This document shows positions 19,465 to 30,298 of a stretch of DNA of 64,000 bases, piece by piece. A program made the position numbers and the translations under genes. The stretch covers positions 1 through 64,000 of the forward strand of contig JAAVCP010000029.1 in the NCBI GenBank assembly GCA_014802265.1, read 5' to 3'. Position 1 is the stretch's first letter; each line of letters opens with the position of its first letter. Below the pieces are notes generated by a model that saw only the letters and a program-made list of their open reading frames with translations, had not been told where the DNA came from and searched no databases. The stretch is from Bacteroides sp. GTDB lineage: Bacteria; Bacteroidota; Bacteroidia; Bacteroidales; Muribaculaceae.

Positions 19465-19907
19465 GTTTTTTGGGTACATTTATCGCATGTCCCGGTAATC
19501 ACATAGTTAAGATGTTGTGTTTTGAATCCTTGTGGCAGTTCTATTTCCGGCACAGGAATCGGGAGACAGAAAGTTTTATCGCATAGTGTGCAATGGAAAT
19601 GCACATGCAGATCGTTAATGGAATGATGATGGGCAGAACGACACGCCTCATATTTAACAGACCCGGAGCCATCGTCAATGGCATGAACAATGTCATGATC
19701 GAGGAATATGGATAAGGTACGTGAGATTGTTGATCGCTCAACTGTCTCAAGCTCCGTTTCCATATCAAGCAAAGACATGGGATGAGAAGACTTACGAAGC
19801 ATACGATATATCAAAAGTCGCATCGCAGTGGGACGTACCCCCACATGCTCCAGTCTTTCCTTTTCAGACATTGTATCGTTGGCTATAATATTGCAATTTT
19901 CTTGCAT
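19461..19907 (-). CDS. Fur family transcriptional regulator
   Basis: RPTAMRLLIYRMLRKSSHPMSLLDMETEL, STISRTLSIFLDHDIVHAIDDGSGSVKYE, HVHFHCTLCDKTFCL; start reassigned to M25 of the track ORF. Confidence 0.87.
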   Translation of the reverse strand: MQENCNIIANDTMSEKERLEHVGVRPTAMRLLIYRMLRKSSHPMSLLDMETELETVERSTISRTLSIFLDHDIVHAIDDGSGSVKYEACRSAHHHSINDLHVHFHCTLCDKTFCLPIPVPEIELPQGFKTQHLNYVITGTCDKCTQKT

Positions 19908-19920
19908 GATTATATTATCA

Positions 19921-20706
19921 TCAGCGTTTTTCACGGAGAAGACGGGCAAAAAAGAGGGGTGTGTTATCTTCGGTGTCACTTAATTGGAAGAAAGAAAGCA
20001 AGGTGTCCGGTTCGTCTGACCGCAGTAGAGAAGTCTCCATTCCATATTTTGCTTCATGAAGAAATGAAAGCTCCAACCGCTTCACAAAAGAGACATCATG
20101 CTCTTCAAGGGAGAAACGATTGAGTAAAAGCACTACATATCTGACTGTATTGACATGACGGTAAGAGTCAAGATCACAATATTTGAATTTATAAATGAAA
20201 GGTGGATGGGTTGCTGTCAATGCTCCTTTGGATTTATCGACAGATAACACATTCTCTACAATGGGAACATGACGTTGTTGACGTGATATAGGGGGTTGAG
20301 TACCAGCGATCATTTCCTCAGGGAGAGAGAAATGTGAAAGACCTACATTAGTGTGTGCAATAGTGTCCATCACCATCCATACTGACCTTGCGTATCCGAA
20401 CACTTTTCCATCAGACGACTCAATTTTAAAGGCACGCTCAGAGAAATGGCGATTAAAACTCTCAATCCACGTTGAAATTTTATATGTGTCGTTTACTTTA
20501 GGATAATACAACATCTCCACTGTGAGACGTGAGAGCACCCAACCAGCATTCATGTGAGACATTGACGGATTTCCTATGCCGAGACTGTTGGCATGAGCTG
20601 TTGCAATGTCAATCAGTTTGGTGACTAAAAGTGGAAGAGACATTTCCTGCTCAGCATTAGTTTCACCTGCCGAGAGAAAATATATTTCGGAATATATTGG
20701 TTTCAT
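19921..20706 (-). CDS. Acyl-ACP thioesterase
   Basis: Hot-dog type: NAGWVLSRLTVEMLYYPKVNDTYKISTWIESFNRHFSERAF, YKFKYCDLDSYRHVNTVRYV. Confidence 0.85.
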   Translation of the reverse strand: MKPIYSEIYFLSAGETNAEQEMSLPLLVTKLIDIATAHANSLGIGNPSMSHMNAGWVLSRLTVEMLYYPKVNDTYKISTWIESFNRHFSERAFKIESSDGKVFGYARSVWMVMDTIAHTNVGLSHFSLPEEMIAGTQPPISRQQRHVPIVENVLSVDKSKGALTATHPPFIYKFKYCDLDSYRHVNTVRYVVLLLNRFSLEEHDVSFVKRLELSFLHEAKYGMETSLLRSDEPDTLLSFFQLSDTEDNTPLFFARLLREKR

Positions 20707-20840
20707 GTCAATTATAATGGTTAAGGCTTAGAGTGCCTGAGAATAAAAAAGATTGGTGATGGATAACTGATACAAAATTAGCAAAAAAATGTTAACTTTG
20801 CAGCTTTAACCGCGACATATTACATAAAAAAGAGGAAAAA

Positions 20841-23186
20841 TTGCGAAAACGCACCCTAAATATATCCAAGTTATGTTGCTTGCTGACGCCACTCCTGTCA
20901 CTTGGGAGCTGCGTGAGCAGTCGTCATGTGCCCGAGGGTAGCTACTTGCTTGATCAAGTTCATGTAGAGATAGACGATTCCACTAAAACATTTGATACTC
21001 AAGAAATGTCTACCTATATCAGACAACTACCAAACCACAAGATGCTTTGGAGCATGAAATTTCGTCTGGGGGTTTATAACATGAGCGGTAACGACACAAC
21101 CAAATGGTATAATAAATGGGTAAGAAAATTAGGGGAGGCTCCTGTGGTGTATGACTCTACGCTGATGGCTCTGAGCAGTGAACAACTTACGAAAGCAATG
21201 GTCAATAAGGGTTTCCTTAACGCAGAAGTTGAGACCGACACAGTGGTAGATGCCAAGAAGCGTAAGATTAAAGTTAATTATAGGCTAACTCCGGGTACTC
21301 CACATATAATCAATACCGTTAATTATGTTTTCCCGGACGAAGAGTTTGAGAACCTTGTGATGTCAGACAGTGGAAGGTTTATAGTCAAACCCGGCAATCT
21401 GCTTGACCGTACCTTACTTGAGACGCAAAGGGAGATTATTACTGAGCGGCTTAGAAACAGGGGTTACTACGGTTTCTCAAAGGAATTTATAACTTTTAAT
21501 GCCGACACCACAGAAGGAAGCAATCTTGTTGACCTGACAATGACGCTTAATCCTCCTTCCACAGAAAATGCCGAGAGGGTGATACAGACGCATGATAAAT
21601 ATATTGTCAGGGATGTCTATTTCCTTACGGACTATGATCCGGGTAAAGACATATCGTTACGCTCACTCCCTGTAAATGATACGGTGAGATATAAGGGTCT
21701 TAATATCCTTTATGGAGAAAAACATTATCTCCGCCCTGAGGTTTTATATGAAAACTGCTTCATACGTCCCGGTCATGATTACATACAAAATGAAGTCGAC
21801 CGCACATATCAGGCACTTTCTCGTTTTTCAATTCTCAAGTTTATAAATATTCGGTTTCTACCTGTGGGTAATCTTGGAGATGAAGGCTTACTTGACGCCT
21901 ATGTCTTGCTGACTCCGGGGAAAAGTCAAAGTATGTCGTTAGAGGTAGAGGGTACCAATTCAGAAGGAGACTTGGGAGTGGCTGCCGCTGCCACATATAC
22001 TCATCGTAATATAGGGAAAGGCTCGGAGACTCTGACAGCAAAGGTTCGAGGTGCCTATGAATCATTGAGCGGTAATTTAGAAGGGTTACTTCATAACAGA
22101 TATATGGAGTATTCATTTGATTTGGGAGTTAACTTCCCCAAATTCAAAGCTCCATTCTTGAGCGAGCGATTTAAGCGGCGAATAAATGCCACCACAGAGC
22201 TTAATGCATCCATGACTTACCAGGAACGTCCTGAATATACCCGTATTATATCTACTGCCGGTTGGTCATATAAGTGGACTCACCACCGCAATCATAATCG
22301 CTATGTGTTTACACCCATAGACATCAACTATGTCTATCTTCCGGAAAGCACATATAACTTCATCGACCAGATAGCCCCTGACAACCCTTTGCTCCGTTAC
22401 AGTTATGAAGACCATTTCATAATGCGTCTGGGTTTCAGTTTCTATCATTCCAATAAGAAACAAGATGCACCTTGGCGCACTACTTTTCAGCGTAACATCT
22501 ATACCATCAGGTCTAATGTGGAATTTGCCGGGAATCTCCTATATCTAATCAGTAATATTTTCGCTCATCGTGATGACGTTAGAAACAATCCATATAAAAT
22601 ATTTGGAATTCATTATTCACAATATTTCAAAATAAACAGCGATTTCTCATTCATGCACGTTATTGACAACCGAAATTCGTTGGCTTTCCATGTAGGATTG
22701 GGTGTGGGATATCCCTATGGTAATTCATCGATTCTTCCGTTTGAGAAGAGATTCTATGGAGGAGGTGCAAATGGGGTAAGAGGCTGGGATGTCAGGACTC
22801 TTGGTCCCGGCAAGTATCCGGGCACTAACTCTGTGAGTGACTTCATCAATCAGTGTGGCGACATAAGGTTTGACCTCAGTGCTGAATACCGGACAAAATT
22901 ATTTTGGATTCTTGAGCTGGCAGCGTTTGTTGATGGAGGAAATATCTGGACAATTCATAATTATCCCAATCAGCCGGGAGGAATGTTTCATTTTAATTCG
23001 TTTTATAAAGAGCTGGCTGCTGCCTATGGTTTGGGTCTTCGTCTTGATTTCAGCTATTTCCTACTTCGCTTCGATCTTGGTATGAAGGCTCATAATCCCG
23101 CCATGGGACAGATTGCGTGGCCCTTGATTCATCCTCGTTGGAAAAGAGACAGCTCATTCCATTTTTCAATAGGATATCCGTTCTGA
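20841..23186 (+). CDS. BamA/TamA family outer membrane protein
   Basis: Lipoprotein-like N-terminus, POTRA-like repeats, C-terminal barrel with RFYGGGANGVRGWDVRTLGPG and terminal aromatic residue. Confidence 0.88.
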   Translation: MRKRTLNISKLCCLLTPLLSLGSCVSSRHVPEGSYLLDQVHVEIDDSTKTFDTQEMSTYIRQLPNHKMLWSMKFRLGVYNMSGNDTTKWYNKWVRKLGEAPVVYDSTLMALSSEQLTKAMVNKGFLNAEVETDTVVDAKKRKIKVNYRLTPGTPHIINTVNYVFPDEEFENLVMSDSGRFIVKPGNLLDRTLLETQREIITERLRNRGYYGFSKEFITFNADTTEGSNLVDLTMTLNPPSTENAERVIQTHDKYIVRDVYFLTDYDPGKDISLRSLPVNDTVRYKGLNILYGEKHYLRPEVLYENCFIRPGHDYIQNEVDRTYQALSRFSILKFINIRFLPVGNLGDEGLLDAYVLLTPGKSQSMSLEVEGTNSEGDLGVAAAATYTHRNIGKGSETLTAKVRGAYESLSGNLEGLLHNRYMEYSFDLGVNFPKFKAPFLSERFKRRINATTELNASMTYQERPEYTRIISTAGWSYKWTHHRNHNRYVFTPIDINYVYLPESTYNFIDQIAPDNPLLRYSYEDHFIMRLGFSFYHSNKKQDAPWRTTFQRNIYTIRSNVEFAGNLLYLISNIFAHRDDVRNNPYKIFGIHYSQYFKINSDFSFMHVIDNRNSLAFHVGLGVGYPYGNSSILPFEKRFYGGGANGVRGWDVRTLGPGKYPGTNSVSDFINQCGDIRFDLSAEYRTKLFWILELAAFVDGGNIWTIHNYPNQPGGMFHFNSFYKELAAAYGLGLRLDFSYFLLRFDLGMKAHNPAMGQIAWPLIHPRWKRDSSFHFSIGYPF

Positions 23187-23241
23187 GAGGACATAATATA
23201 TCTCCGGCATATCTATTATTTGTATAATCGATATTAAAAAT

Positions 23242-23895
23242 ATGAAGAAATTAGTTATCTTTGATCTTGATGGCACACTCCTTAACACTATCTATGATTT
23301 AGGAGAGGCATGTAATTATGCATTAAGAAAAATGGGTTATGCCCAGCATCCTATTCCGGCATATAATTATATGGTCGGCAACGGTGTCAGGAAACTTATG
23401 GAACGAGCCCAACCGGATGCAGATGCACCAACCATCACAAAGCTCCTTCAACATTTCAAGGAATATTATGATGAGCATTGCACAGATGATACAAAACCCT
23501 ATAAGGGTATTCCGGAACTTCTTGATGAATTGACTGCCAGAGGAGTAGCAGTGGCAGTGGCTTCTAATAAATATCAATCAGCCACTACCAAGATAATTGA
23601 GCATTTTTTCCCAAACATCCCATTTGTGTCTGTTCAGGGACAGCAACCCAATCGTCCGGTAAAGCCGGATCCGTCAATAGTATTCACCGTATTGTCACAG
23701 CATCCCACGCCGAAGTCACAAGTAATGTATGTGGGTGATTCGGGGGTTGACATGGAGACAGCAAGACGAGCGTGTGTGACATCTGTGGGCGTGACATGGG
23801 GTTTTCGTCCGGCTGCTGAGTTGCGTGATGCACATGCCGATCATGTGGTCAGTACCCCGGAAGAAATATTAAAATATCTCAATGATCTCTTTTGA
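23242..23895 (+). CDS. HAD family hydrolase (phosphoglycolate phosphatase-like)
   Basis: VIFDLDGTLLNTIYDL, VAVASNKYQSATT, MYVGDSGVDMETARRA. Confidence 0.9.
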   Translation: MKKLVIFDLDGTLLNTIYDLGEACNYALRKMGYAQHPIPAYNYMVGNGVRKLMERAQPDADAPTITKLLQHFKEYYDEHCTDDTKPYKGIPELLDELTARGVAVAVASNKYQSATTKIIEHFFPNIPFVSVQGQQPNRPVKPDPSIVFTVLSQHPTPKSQVMYVGDSGVDMETARRACVTSVGVTWGFRPAAELRDAHADHVVSTPEEILKYLNDLF

Positions 23896-23897
23896 AA

Positions 23898-23937
23898 TAA
23901 AATCGGCTGCCCTTGGTAATAAAGGACAGCCGATTTT
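23898..23937 (+). terminator. Bidirectional hairpin terminator between convergent HAD hydrolase gene and dnaG
   Basis: aaaatcggctgccctt / aaaggacagccgatttt. Confidence 0.78.
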
Positions 23938-26176
23938 ATCTTTTTCCGGAAGCAGGACAAATGATTCTGTCGCCTATATTTTTTGCAATTTCGCTTCGCA
24001 TTCGTAATATTTCAGCAAGCTCAGCTTGAATCTCCAGTTCTTCCTGACGGTTTCCCTTTCCGGAGATTTCTCTAAGTCGGGCAACCAAAGATTTTAATCT
24101 TTGGTCAAGAATGCCGTTTTTCCATACGGTGATCGACTGAGGTAAGAGTGTAAAGAGTCTGTCTTCCTCCCTCTCCACAGGACGTTCACGGGAATAGATG
24201 TGGCTTAATTGATGCCGTTCACGGAGAGCTTCTGTTGTAAGTCGCCGGACAGTATCATTTTCATGACTTGCCATAATCCGCGAGGGATAAGCCTTTGAAA
24301 ATTCAGTAATCTTATTGATTTCCCAATCATGAAGACGCTCTTCAAGAAGTTGTTCTTCACGTCCTATTTCAATCATTGATAATCCACGATTGCCGATTTC
24401 TTCAAAACCCTCTGCGCGTTTTTCCTCTTTTTCATTCTGAAGTCGCTCTTGAAATTTCAAAAGGTCTTTTTTGAAATCCGGCAAAAGACCTTTAAGAATT
24501 TTGAAAATTTTAGCATAATCATCAACGGAGAAAGATATATTGTCGTCGTTTAATTCCTCCTCCACATATTCTATAACATTGAGAAATGTCTTTGAATTGT
24601 CATTGCCGAAAGCCTCGCAAAAGTCGAGAAAGCCATATTTGATACAATATTTCAGAACATTCCATTCAAGGGGTGCAAGAGGGGAACCCTGAAAGGCTAT
24701 CCTTACATCAAAGGCAATTGTAGGATTTTGATTAGAAACAGTGTGTGCCTGCGATGAAGTTTGTTTGGGGTATTGTGTGTTGGCAGAGGAGCCCACTTCA
24801 TTGGAAGGAGTTATTCTGCCGAAATCGATATCTCTTTTGAGTTCGGTTAGCCTGCGTTGCTTCTTAAATTGTTCTATAATGGCAGCACGCGCCTTGGCAG
24901 TGGCAGCTGCCACCGATTCCTCACTTACCTCAAGAAGTCGGCTGCATTCCTGCACGTAGACATCTCGTTTCACTTTATCAGGAATACATGCCAAAGAGTT
25001 AACCACACTTCTGATTGTTTCCACACGTTTCTGTGGATTATCAGAAGCATCATCAATAAGGATTTTAGTCTTAAAGTGGATTATATCGGTTTCATTTTCT
25101 TTCAAATACTTCCGAAATTCTTCCGGAGTATGCTTGCGTGCAAAAGAATCCGGATCATCACCGTCAGGAAGTAGAAGGACGTTTACGTCAAGCTGTTGAG
25201 AAAGGAGCATGTCGATTCCACGCAAAGATGCCTTTATGCCTGCGGCATCACCATCGTAAATTAGAGTCACATTTTTTGTAAATCGACGGATAAGTGAGAT
25301 TTGTCCGTCAGTGAGGGCAGTGCCGGAAGATGCCACTACGTTATGTATTCCACACTGCCACATCCCAATCACGTCAAGATAACCTTCCACAAGAAAGCAT
25401 CGGTCTTCCTTTACGATAGCACTACGTGCCTGATACATTCCATAGAGTTCATTGCTCTTTTTATATAAGTCAGACTCAGGAGAATTAACATATTTTGCGG
25501 ATTCCCCTTTCAGCGTTCGTCCGCCGAAAGCAATCACCTTTCCTGATGAATTGAGAATGGGGAAAATCACCCTGCCACGGAAGCGGTCGTAGTCATGTCC
25601 TTGCTGACTTGTGCCGACAAGGCCGAGAGATTTAAGTACATCAATATTGAATCCTTTTCTTACAGCAGTGTTCAAAAAAGCTGTACCCTTGTCAATGGCA
25701 TAACCAAGATGGAATTGCTTTATCGCTTCCTGGGTTACTCCACGCTCGTAGAGATATCGCAGTGCGATGTTTTTACCGTCTTGTGTATTAAGGAGATTAT
25801 TTTCAAAATATTTCATCGCCCATTCATTGGCAACGAACAAACCCTCCCGTCGGCTTTGTGCTTCTCGTTCCTCATCGGTCAATTCACGTTCTTCAACTTT
25901 AATACCATATTTTTTTGCAAGTTGGAGGAGGGCATCATGATATGATATGCCCTCTTTCTCCATAATAAAGTTTACTGGTGAACCACCTTTGTGGCATGAA
26001 AAACAATAACAATAGTTACGACCTTTATTTACTGAGAAAGAGGGTGTGCGCTCGTTGTGGAAAGGGCAGAGACCAACATAGTTTGCACCACGTCTTGTAA
26101 GATGCACATAGTCACTTACCACTTCAACGATATCGGCGGTATCCTTTATTTTCTGAGCGGTCGCTTTATCAATCAT
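23936..26176 (-). CDS. dnaG: DNA primase
   Basis: Zinc-finger CPFHNERTPSFSVNKGRNYCYCFSCHKGG; EGYLDVIGMWQ; TOPRIM YDGDAAGIKAS. Confidence 0.96.
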   Translation of the reverse strand: MIDKATAQKIKDTADIVEVVSDYVHLTRRGANYVGLCPFHNERTPSFSVNKGRNYCYCFSCHKGGSPVNFIMEKEGISYHDALLQLAKKYGIKVEERELTDEEREAQSRREGLFVANEWAMKYFENNLLNTQDGKNIALRYLYERGVTQEAIKQFHLGYAIDKGTAFLNTAVRKGFNIDVLKSLGLVGTSQQGHDYDRFRGRVIFPILNSSGKVIAFGGRTLKGESAKYVNSPESDLYKKSNELYGMYQARSAIVKEDRCFLVEGYLDVIGMWQCGIHNVVASSGTALTDGQISLIRRFTKNVTLIYDGDAAGIKASLRGIDMLLSQQLDVNVLLLPDGDDPDSFARKHTPEEFRKYLKENETDIIHFKTKILIDDASDNPQKRVETIRSVVNSLACIPDKVKRDVYVQECSRLLEVSEESVAAATAKARAAIIEQFKKQRRLTELKRDIDFGRITPSNEVGSSANTQYPKQTSSQAHTVSNQNPTIAFDVRIAFQGSPLAPLEWNVLKYCIKYGFLDFCEAFGNDNSKTFLNVIEYVEEELNDDNISFSVDDYAKIFKILKGLLPDFKKDLLKFQERLQNEKEEKRAEGFEEIGNRGLSMIEIGREEQLLEERLHDWEINKITEFSKAYPSRIMASHENDTVRRLTTEALRERHQLSHIYSRERPVEREEDRLFTLLPQSITVWKNGILDQRLKSLVARLREISGKGNRQEELEIQAELAEILRMRSEIAKNIGDRIICPASGKR

Positions 26177-26197
26177 CTATCCAAATCGATTTATTAA

Positions 26198-27121
26198 TCA
26201 TTTTCTGTTGTGGAGGGTCCTTTCATGGACTGAGGGAGTGTAGAGAGAGTCAAGCAGCTTGTGGATTTTTTCATTAGTGCTCATTCTCGTGGGTACCAAT
26301 GGGAGTCTCAACTCATTTTCAATTAGCCCCAAGGCATTAAGGGCACACTTCACACCGGCAGGGTTTCCGTCTACAAAAAGAAGATTAAACAGTTCGTTGA
26401 ATCGCCAGTGTATGGGGAGGGCTTCCTGGAATTTGCCATCAAGACAAAGCCTTACCATTCTTCCGAATTCCATCGGGAATGCGTTACCGATGACAGATAT
26501 GACACCCACTGCGCCCAATGTCATAAGAGGGTAAGTAATACTGTCATCTCCGGAAATCACTTCAAAACGGTCAGGTTTGTTTTTAATAATTTCCTCAATC
26601 TGAGCAAAATTTCCTGATGCTTCTTTAATGCCGATGATATTAGGGCATGAATTGGCAAGAGAAAGAGTAGTGGAAGCGGTCATATTTACCCCTGTGCGTC
26701 CCGGCACATTATATAGGATAACAGGGAGGGGAGAGGCATCTGCAATTTCTCTGTAATGATGGTACAGTCCCTCCTGAGAGGGTTTATTATAATAAGGCAC
26801 AACAGACAGAACGGCTTCAAAACCACTGAAATCCGTACTTTCAAGCTCATTGATCACAGCCTGGGTATTATTACCTCCAACCCCTACTAATAAAGGCACT
26901 CTTCCTGCATTACGTCTGATTATAACCTCCTTGATTCTCTCTTTTTCTTCAGGAAACAAGGTGGGAGTTTCGCCGGTGGTACCCAGCACTACGATGTAAT
27001 CAGTTTTACCTTCAATTACGTATTCCACCATTCTTTCGAGGGCATCATAATCAACGGATTTGTCTTGTTTGAATGGAGTAACGAGCGCTACGCCCATTCC
27101 TCTTAATTTGAATTCAGCCAT
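26198..27121 (-). CDS. dapA: 4-hydroxy-tetrahydrodipicolinate synthase
   Basis: MAEFKLRGMGVALVTPF, VVLGTTGETPTL, VILYNVPGRTGVNM, IIGIKEASGN; start at internal Met (27121). Confidence 0.95.
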   Translation of the reverse strand: MAEFKLRGMGVALVTPFKQDKSVDYDALERMVEYVIEGKTDYIVVLGTTGETPTLFPEEKERIKEVIIRRNAGRVPLLVGVGGNNTQAVINELESTDFSGFEAVLSVVPYYNKPSQEGLYHHYREIADASPLPVILYNVPGRTGVNMTASTTLSLANSCPNIIGIKEASGNFAQIEEIIKNKPDRFEVISGDDSITYPLMTLGAVGVISVIGNAFPMEFGRMVRLCLDGKFQEALPIHWRFNELFNLLFVDGNPAGVKCALNALGLIENELRLPLVPTRMSTNEKIHKLLDSLYTPSVHERTLHNRK

Positions 27122-27230
27122 AATGTGAGTTTTATTTATTTGCAAAGTTAATAAAAAAGTGTGAAATTCGTTATAGAATATGTATAATGTCATTTCCTAA
27201 ATTCTCCACAATAAACTTTCAATACACGTC

Positions 27231-28646
27231 ATGACTCAGACATTAAAAGAAAAATTTGAAAAAGGATGGAAAGAACTACTTTCCTTTTTTAATGTGGCAG
27301 GCGATCTTGAGCCACAACAGGATATAGAGACCAGTATACGCTCCGGCGTAAGTTTTAAAGGAAGTCAACTCCTTGTGCTGATATTTGCAATTTTTATTGC
27401 ATCGCTTGGCTTAAACACCGACAGCATACCTGTTATTATCGGTGCCATGCTCATCTCTCCCCTCATGGGACCTATTATCGGAATGGGTCTTGCAATCGGT
27501 ATTCAGGATTTTGACCTTCTGAGAAGAAGCCTGAAAAATATTGGTATGGCGGTCATGGGTTCTTTGATTGCCTCAGCGATATATTTCCTGATATCACCTC
27601 AGTATGAGAATTCAAGCCAGTTACTTGCTCGCACTTCCCCGTCTATCTATGATGTGTTTGTAGCTTTGTTTGGCGGGGCAGCAGGCATTTTAAGTATTGC
27701 ATGCCGGAATAAAGGGCAGGTGATGCCAGGCGTAGCGATTGCTACTTCCCTTATGCCACCGCTTTGCACCGCTGGCTATGGGCTTGCCACTCTGCAATCA
27801 ACATTCTTCTTTGGTGCCTTATATCTGTTTTTTACCAACATGATCTTCATTCTTTTTGCCTCATGGATAGGGGTAAAGGCAATGAAGTTTAAGAAAGTGA
27901 TATATCAGGATACAAAGCGAAGTAAAAGGATCCACACGATAGTCTATTCTGTTGTGTTTATTACTATTGGCTTCAGCTGTTATCTTACTTATCAAATGAT
28001 CCAGAAGAATATATTTATGGCAGACGCCACAGCCTTTGTTGAGAATGAGATGGTGTTTCCTAACACGCAGGTGCTGAATCATAAAGAATACATAAGAAAT
28101 GGTGAAAGACATATTGATGTCACATTGATTGGGGAAGCTTTGCCAAAAGACTCACTTCAACTTGCAATGATGATGAAGCTTGACAGTGTTGGGCTTAGGG
28201 GGACATATCTTAGCATTAAGCAGGGCTTCTCATTAGATAATAACCTGTCGGGTGGAAATGAGGAGAAGGACTTTGGTCAGTTTTATACAGTGGTACAACA
28301 GGAGATGTCAGTTCGTCAGGCAATGATCGACTCATTGAAAGATGTTGTAAGGAGTCAAGAATGGCATGACAAGGCAAGCATCAATATAGCTCCTGAGGTA
28401 AGGGTTCTCTTCCCGGCAGTCAAAGACATAGCGTTTTCCAGAATGGTAGCAACTTCTGTAACCACAGATAAGACCGATACTGTAAATATGGTGTTTGTCA
28501 ACGCTCCTGTAGGTTTGAGCAATTCAGAACGTGGGAAATTGAAGGAGTACATAGGTGTGCGTTTAAAAGAGAAAAATGTTCATCTCGCTGTCAATCCGGC
28601 AGATTTTCCGTGGCCCTCACATAAAGTCAAGTCAACGGCAAGGTAA
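27231..28646 (+). CDS. DUF389 domain-containing membrane protein
   Basis: IFIASLGLNTDSIPVIIGAMLISPLMGPIIGMGLAIG; 471 aa. Confidence 0.9.
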   Translation: MTQTLKEKFEKGWKELLSFFNVAGDLEPQQDIETSIRSGVSFKGSQLLVLIFAIFIASLGLNTDSIPVIIGAMLISPLMGPIIGMGLAIGIQDFDLLRRSLKNIGMAVMGSLIASAIYFLISPQYENSSQLLARTSPSIYDVFVALFGGAAGILSIACRNKGQVMPGVAIATSLMPPLCTAGYGLATLQSTFFFGALYLFFTNMIFILFASWIGVKAMKFKKVIYQDTKRSKRIHTIVYSVVFITIGFSCYLTYQMIQKNIFMADATAFVENEMVFPNTQVLNHKEYIRNGERHIDVTLIGEALPKDSLQLAMMMKLDSVGLRGTYLSIKQGFSLDNNLSGGNEEKDFGQFYTVVQQEMSVRQAMIDSLKDVVRSQEWHDKASINIAPEVRVLFPAVKDIAFSRMVATSVTTDKTDTVNMVFVNAPVGLSNSERGKLKEYIGVRLKEKNVHLAVNPADFPWPSHKVKSTAR

Positions 28647-29616
28647 TCTGTATCTGTACGCCCTTATCCAGACGATTCCTTACAATCATTTCTCCTCCAT
28701 GAAGCCTTACAATCTGGCGGCACAGGAATAAGCCTATTCCTGTGCCGTCGCTTTTTGTGGTGGTAAAAGGCTGGAAAAGGTCTTTCATTATTTCCGGGGA
28801 TATGCCGTGTCCGTTGTCTGTGACTGTGATGATGGATTTTTCTTCGGAAGTGGTTGCAATGACAGTTACATTAGGATACTCAACACCTTGCACAGCTTCA
28901 AGAGAATTTTTAATTATGTTTCTCAGAGCCTGAGTCATCATTCCTTTATCAATAAGCATAAATGAATTTTGGGAAACTGAGAATGAGACGTGCTGTTCAG
29001 CATTGGGAGTTGCGGTCAGTCCTGATAGTCCCGCTTTTACATAATCAATAAATTCCGGCATTGGAATAATTTGCCTTTCGGGTGAGGGGAGATGAGTCAG
29101 TTCATAATAAGAGTCAAGAAATCTTTTTATTTCCAAGCCTTGGCAGTTGATTACCGAAATTGTATCAGTCAGAATCTCTCCATGATACTTTTCCGGTTTT
29201 GCTTGAATGTCGGAAGTCAAGGCTATAATGGGAGTAATTGCATTTCTCATCTCGTGGGTCATGATTTTGAGAATGCGGTCATAATATAGTTTCCTTGTTT
29301 CCAGTTCTCGTCGACTTGTCTTATACATAATGGCGATACGATTCATTGCTTCCGACATTTCATATAGTTCAGGGTCATCCTTACCTATGTCATAGCGCAT
29401 TGTACTGTCTGACATTTCCAGGCCTACAACAAATGATTGCATACTGTGGATTAGCTTTCTGATAAGTCGCCACAGATAAAACCCGAAGCCAAACACACTT
29501 AATACTGTCAGAATTGCCAAGGGGATGAATCCTTTATAAAATAGGAGAGTTGTCACTGCGGCAGAAGATATTATCCCGAGAATAAGAAAGAGTATATTTG
29601 TCTTGAAATGTTTCAT
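28627..29616 (-). CDS. Sensor histidine kinase
   Basis: H-box ILKIMTHEMRNAITPI, N-box IIKNSLEAVQG, GTGIGLFLCRQIVRLHGG. Confidence 0.92.
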   Translation of the reverse strand: MKHFKTNILFLILGIISSAAVTTLLFYKGFIPLAILTVLSVFGFGFYLWRLIRKLIHSMQSFVVGLEMSDSTMRYDIGKDDPELYEMSEAMNRIAIMYKTSRRELETRKLYYDRILKIMTHEMRNAITPIIALTSDIQAKPEKYHGEILTDTISVINCQGLEIKRFLDSYYELTHLPSPERQIIPMPEFIDYVKAGLSGLTATPNAEQHVSFSVSQNSFMLIDKGMMTQALRNIIKNSLEAVQGVEYPNVTVIATTSEEKSIITVTDNGHGISPEIMKDLFQPFTTTKSDGTGIGLFLCRQIVRLHGGEMIVRNRLDKGVQIQITLPLT

Positions 29617-30197
29617 TTTTTCATCCGGTTAAGTGTGTTATAAAGGGTCTGGCGGTTTATTCCGAGTTTTTCGGCAGCGGCAGATAAATTGCCCCCACAC
29701 TGTTCGATCACGGATTGGATATGGATGATTTTAACTTCTTCAAGAGTCATTTGTCCGCGTTGTTGCTCACGGTTTTCTATTTCACGTGCCATTTCAATTT
29801 CCTTGTATGTGGTTTTTGAGGTGAGATTTTTCTTTATAGCATTGTGGATTTTAGCTATCAGTTGATCGTTGTCCCAAGGTTTAGTCACAAAATCTTCAGC
29901 ACCAAGTTTCATAGCCTCTACAGCCAAGGGTACATCACCGAAGGCTGTGATGACTACCACGGCAGGTGGGTTAGAGGCTTCCTTAATTCGGGAGAGCCAG
30001 AATAATCCTTCTCCGCCATCGAAACGGTGACGGTCAAAATTCATGTCGAGTAGAACTGCATCAATATTTTCCGGCTGTAGTAGTGCCGGAATTAGCTGTG
30101 GGTCACCGACAGTTGCCACTTCTTCAAAAACATCAGAGAGCAACAATTTCAGAGTGGTTCTTACGGCAGGGTTATCGTCAATTATTAATACTTTCAT
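29613..30197 (-). CDS. Response regulator with receiver + Fis-type HTH (no AAA+ domain)
   Basis: Receiver VLIIDDNPAVRTTL...DAVLLDMNFD...VTKPWDNDQL; C-terminal IEQCGGNLSAAAEKLGINRQTLYNTLNRMKK. Confidence 0.88.
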   Translation of the reverse strand: MKVLIIDDNPAVRTTLKLLLSDVFEEVATVGDPQLIPALLQPENIDAVLLDMNFDRHRFDGGEGLFWLSRIKEASNPPAVVVITAFGDVPLAVEAMKLGAEDFVTKPWDNDQLIAKIHNAIKKNLTSKTTYKEIEMAREIENREQQRGQMTLEEVKIIHIQSVIEQCGGNLSAAAEKLGINRQTLYNTLNRMKK

Positions 30198-30298
30198 ACA
30201 GTGTTGGTAAGGTTATGGTACAAAGTTAACTAAAAAATCAAGTTATGAGTTGACTATAATTAAAAAAATATATATTTTTGTAATTAAAATTAAAAGAT

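Noticed and set aside
19908-19979. Same-strand overlap of the Fur-like and thioesterase ORFs
   Set aside because: Explained by an over-extended Fur start; an internal Met at 19907 removes the overlap.
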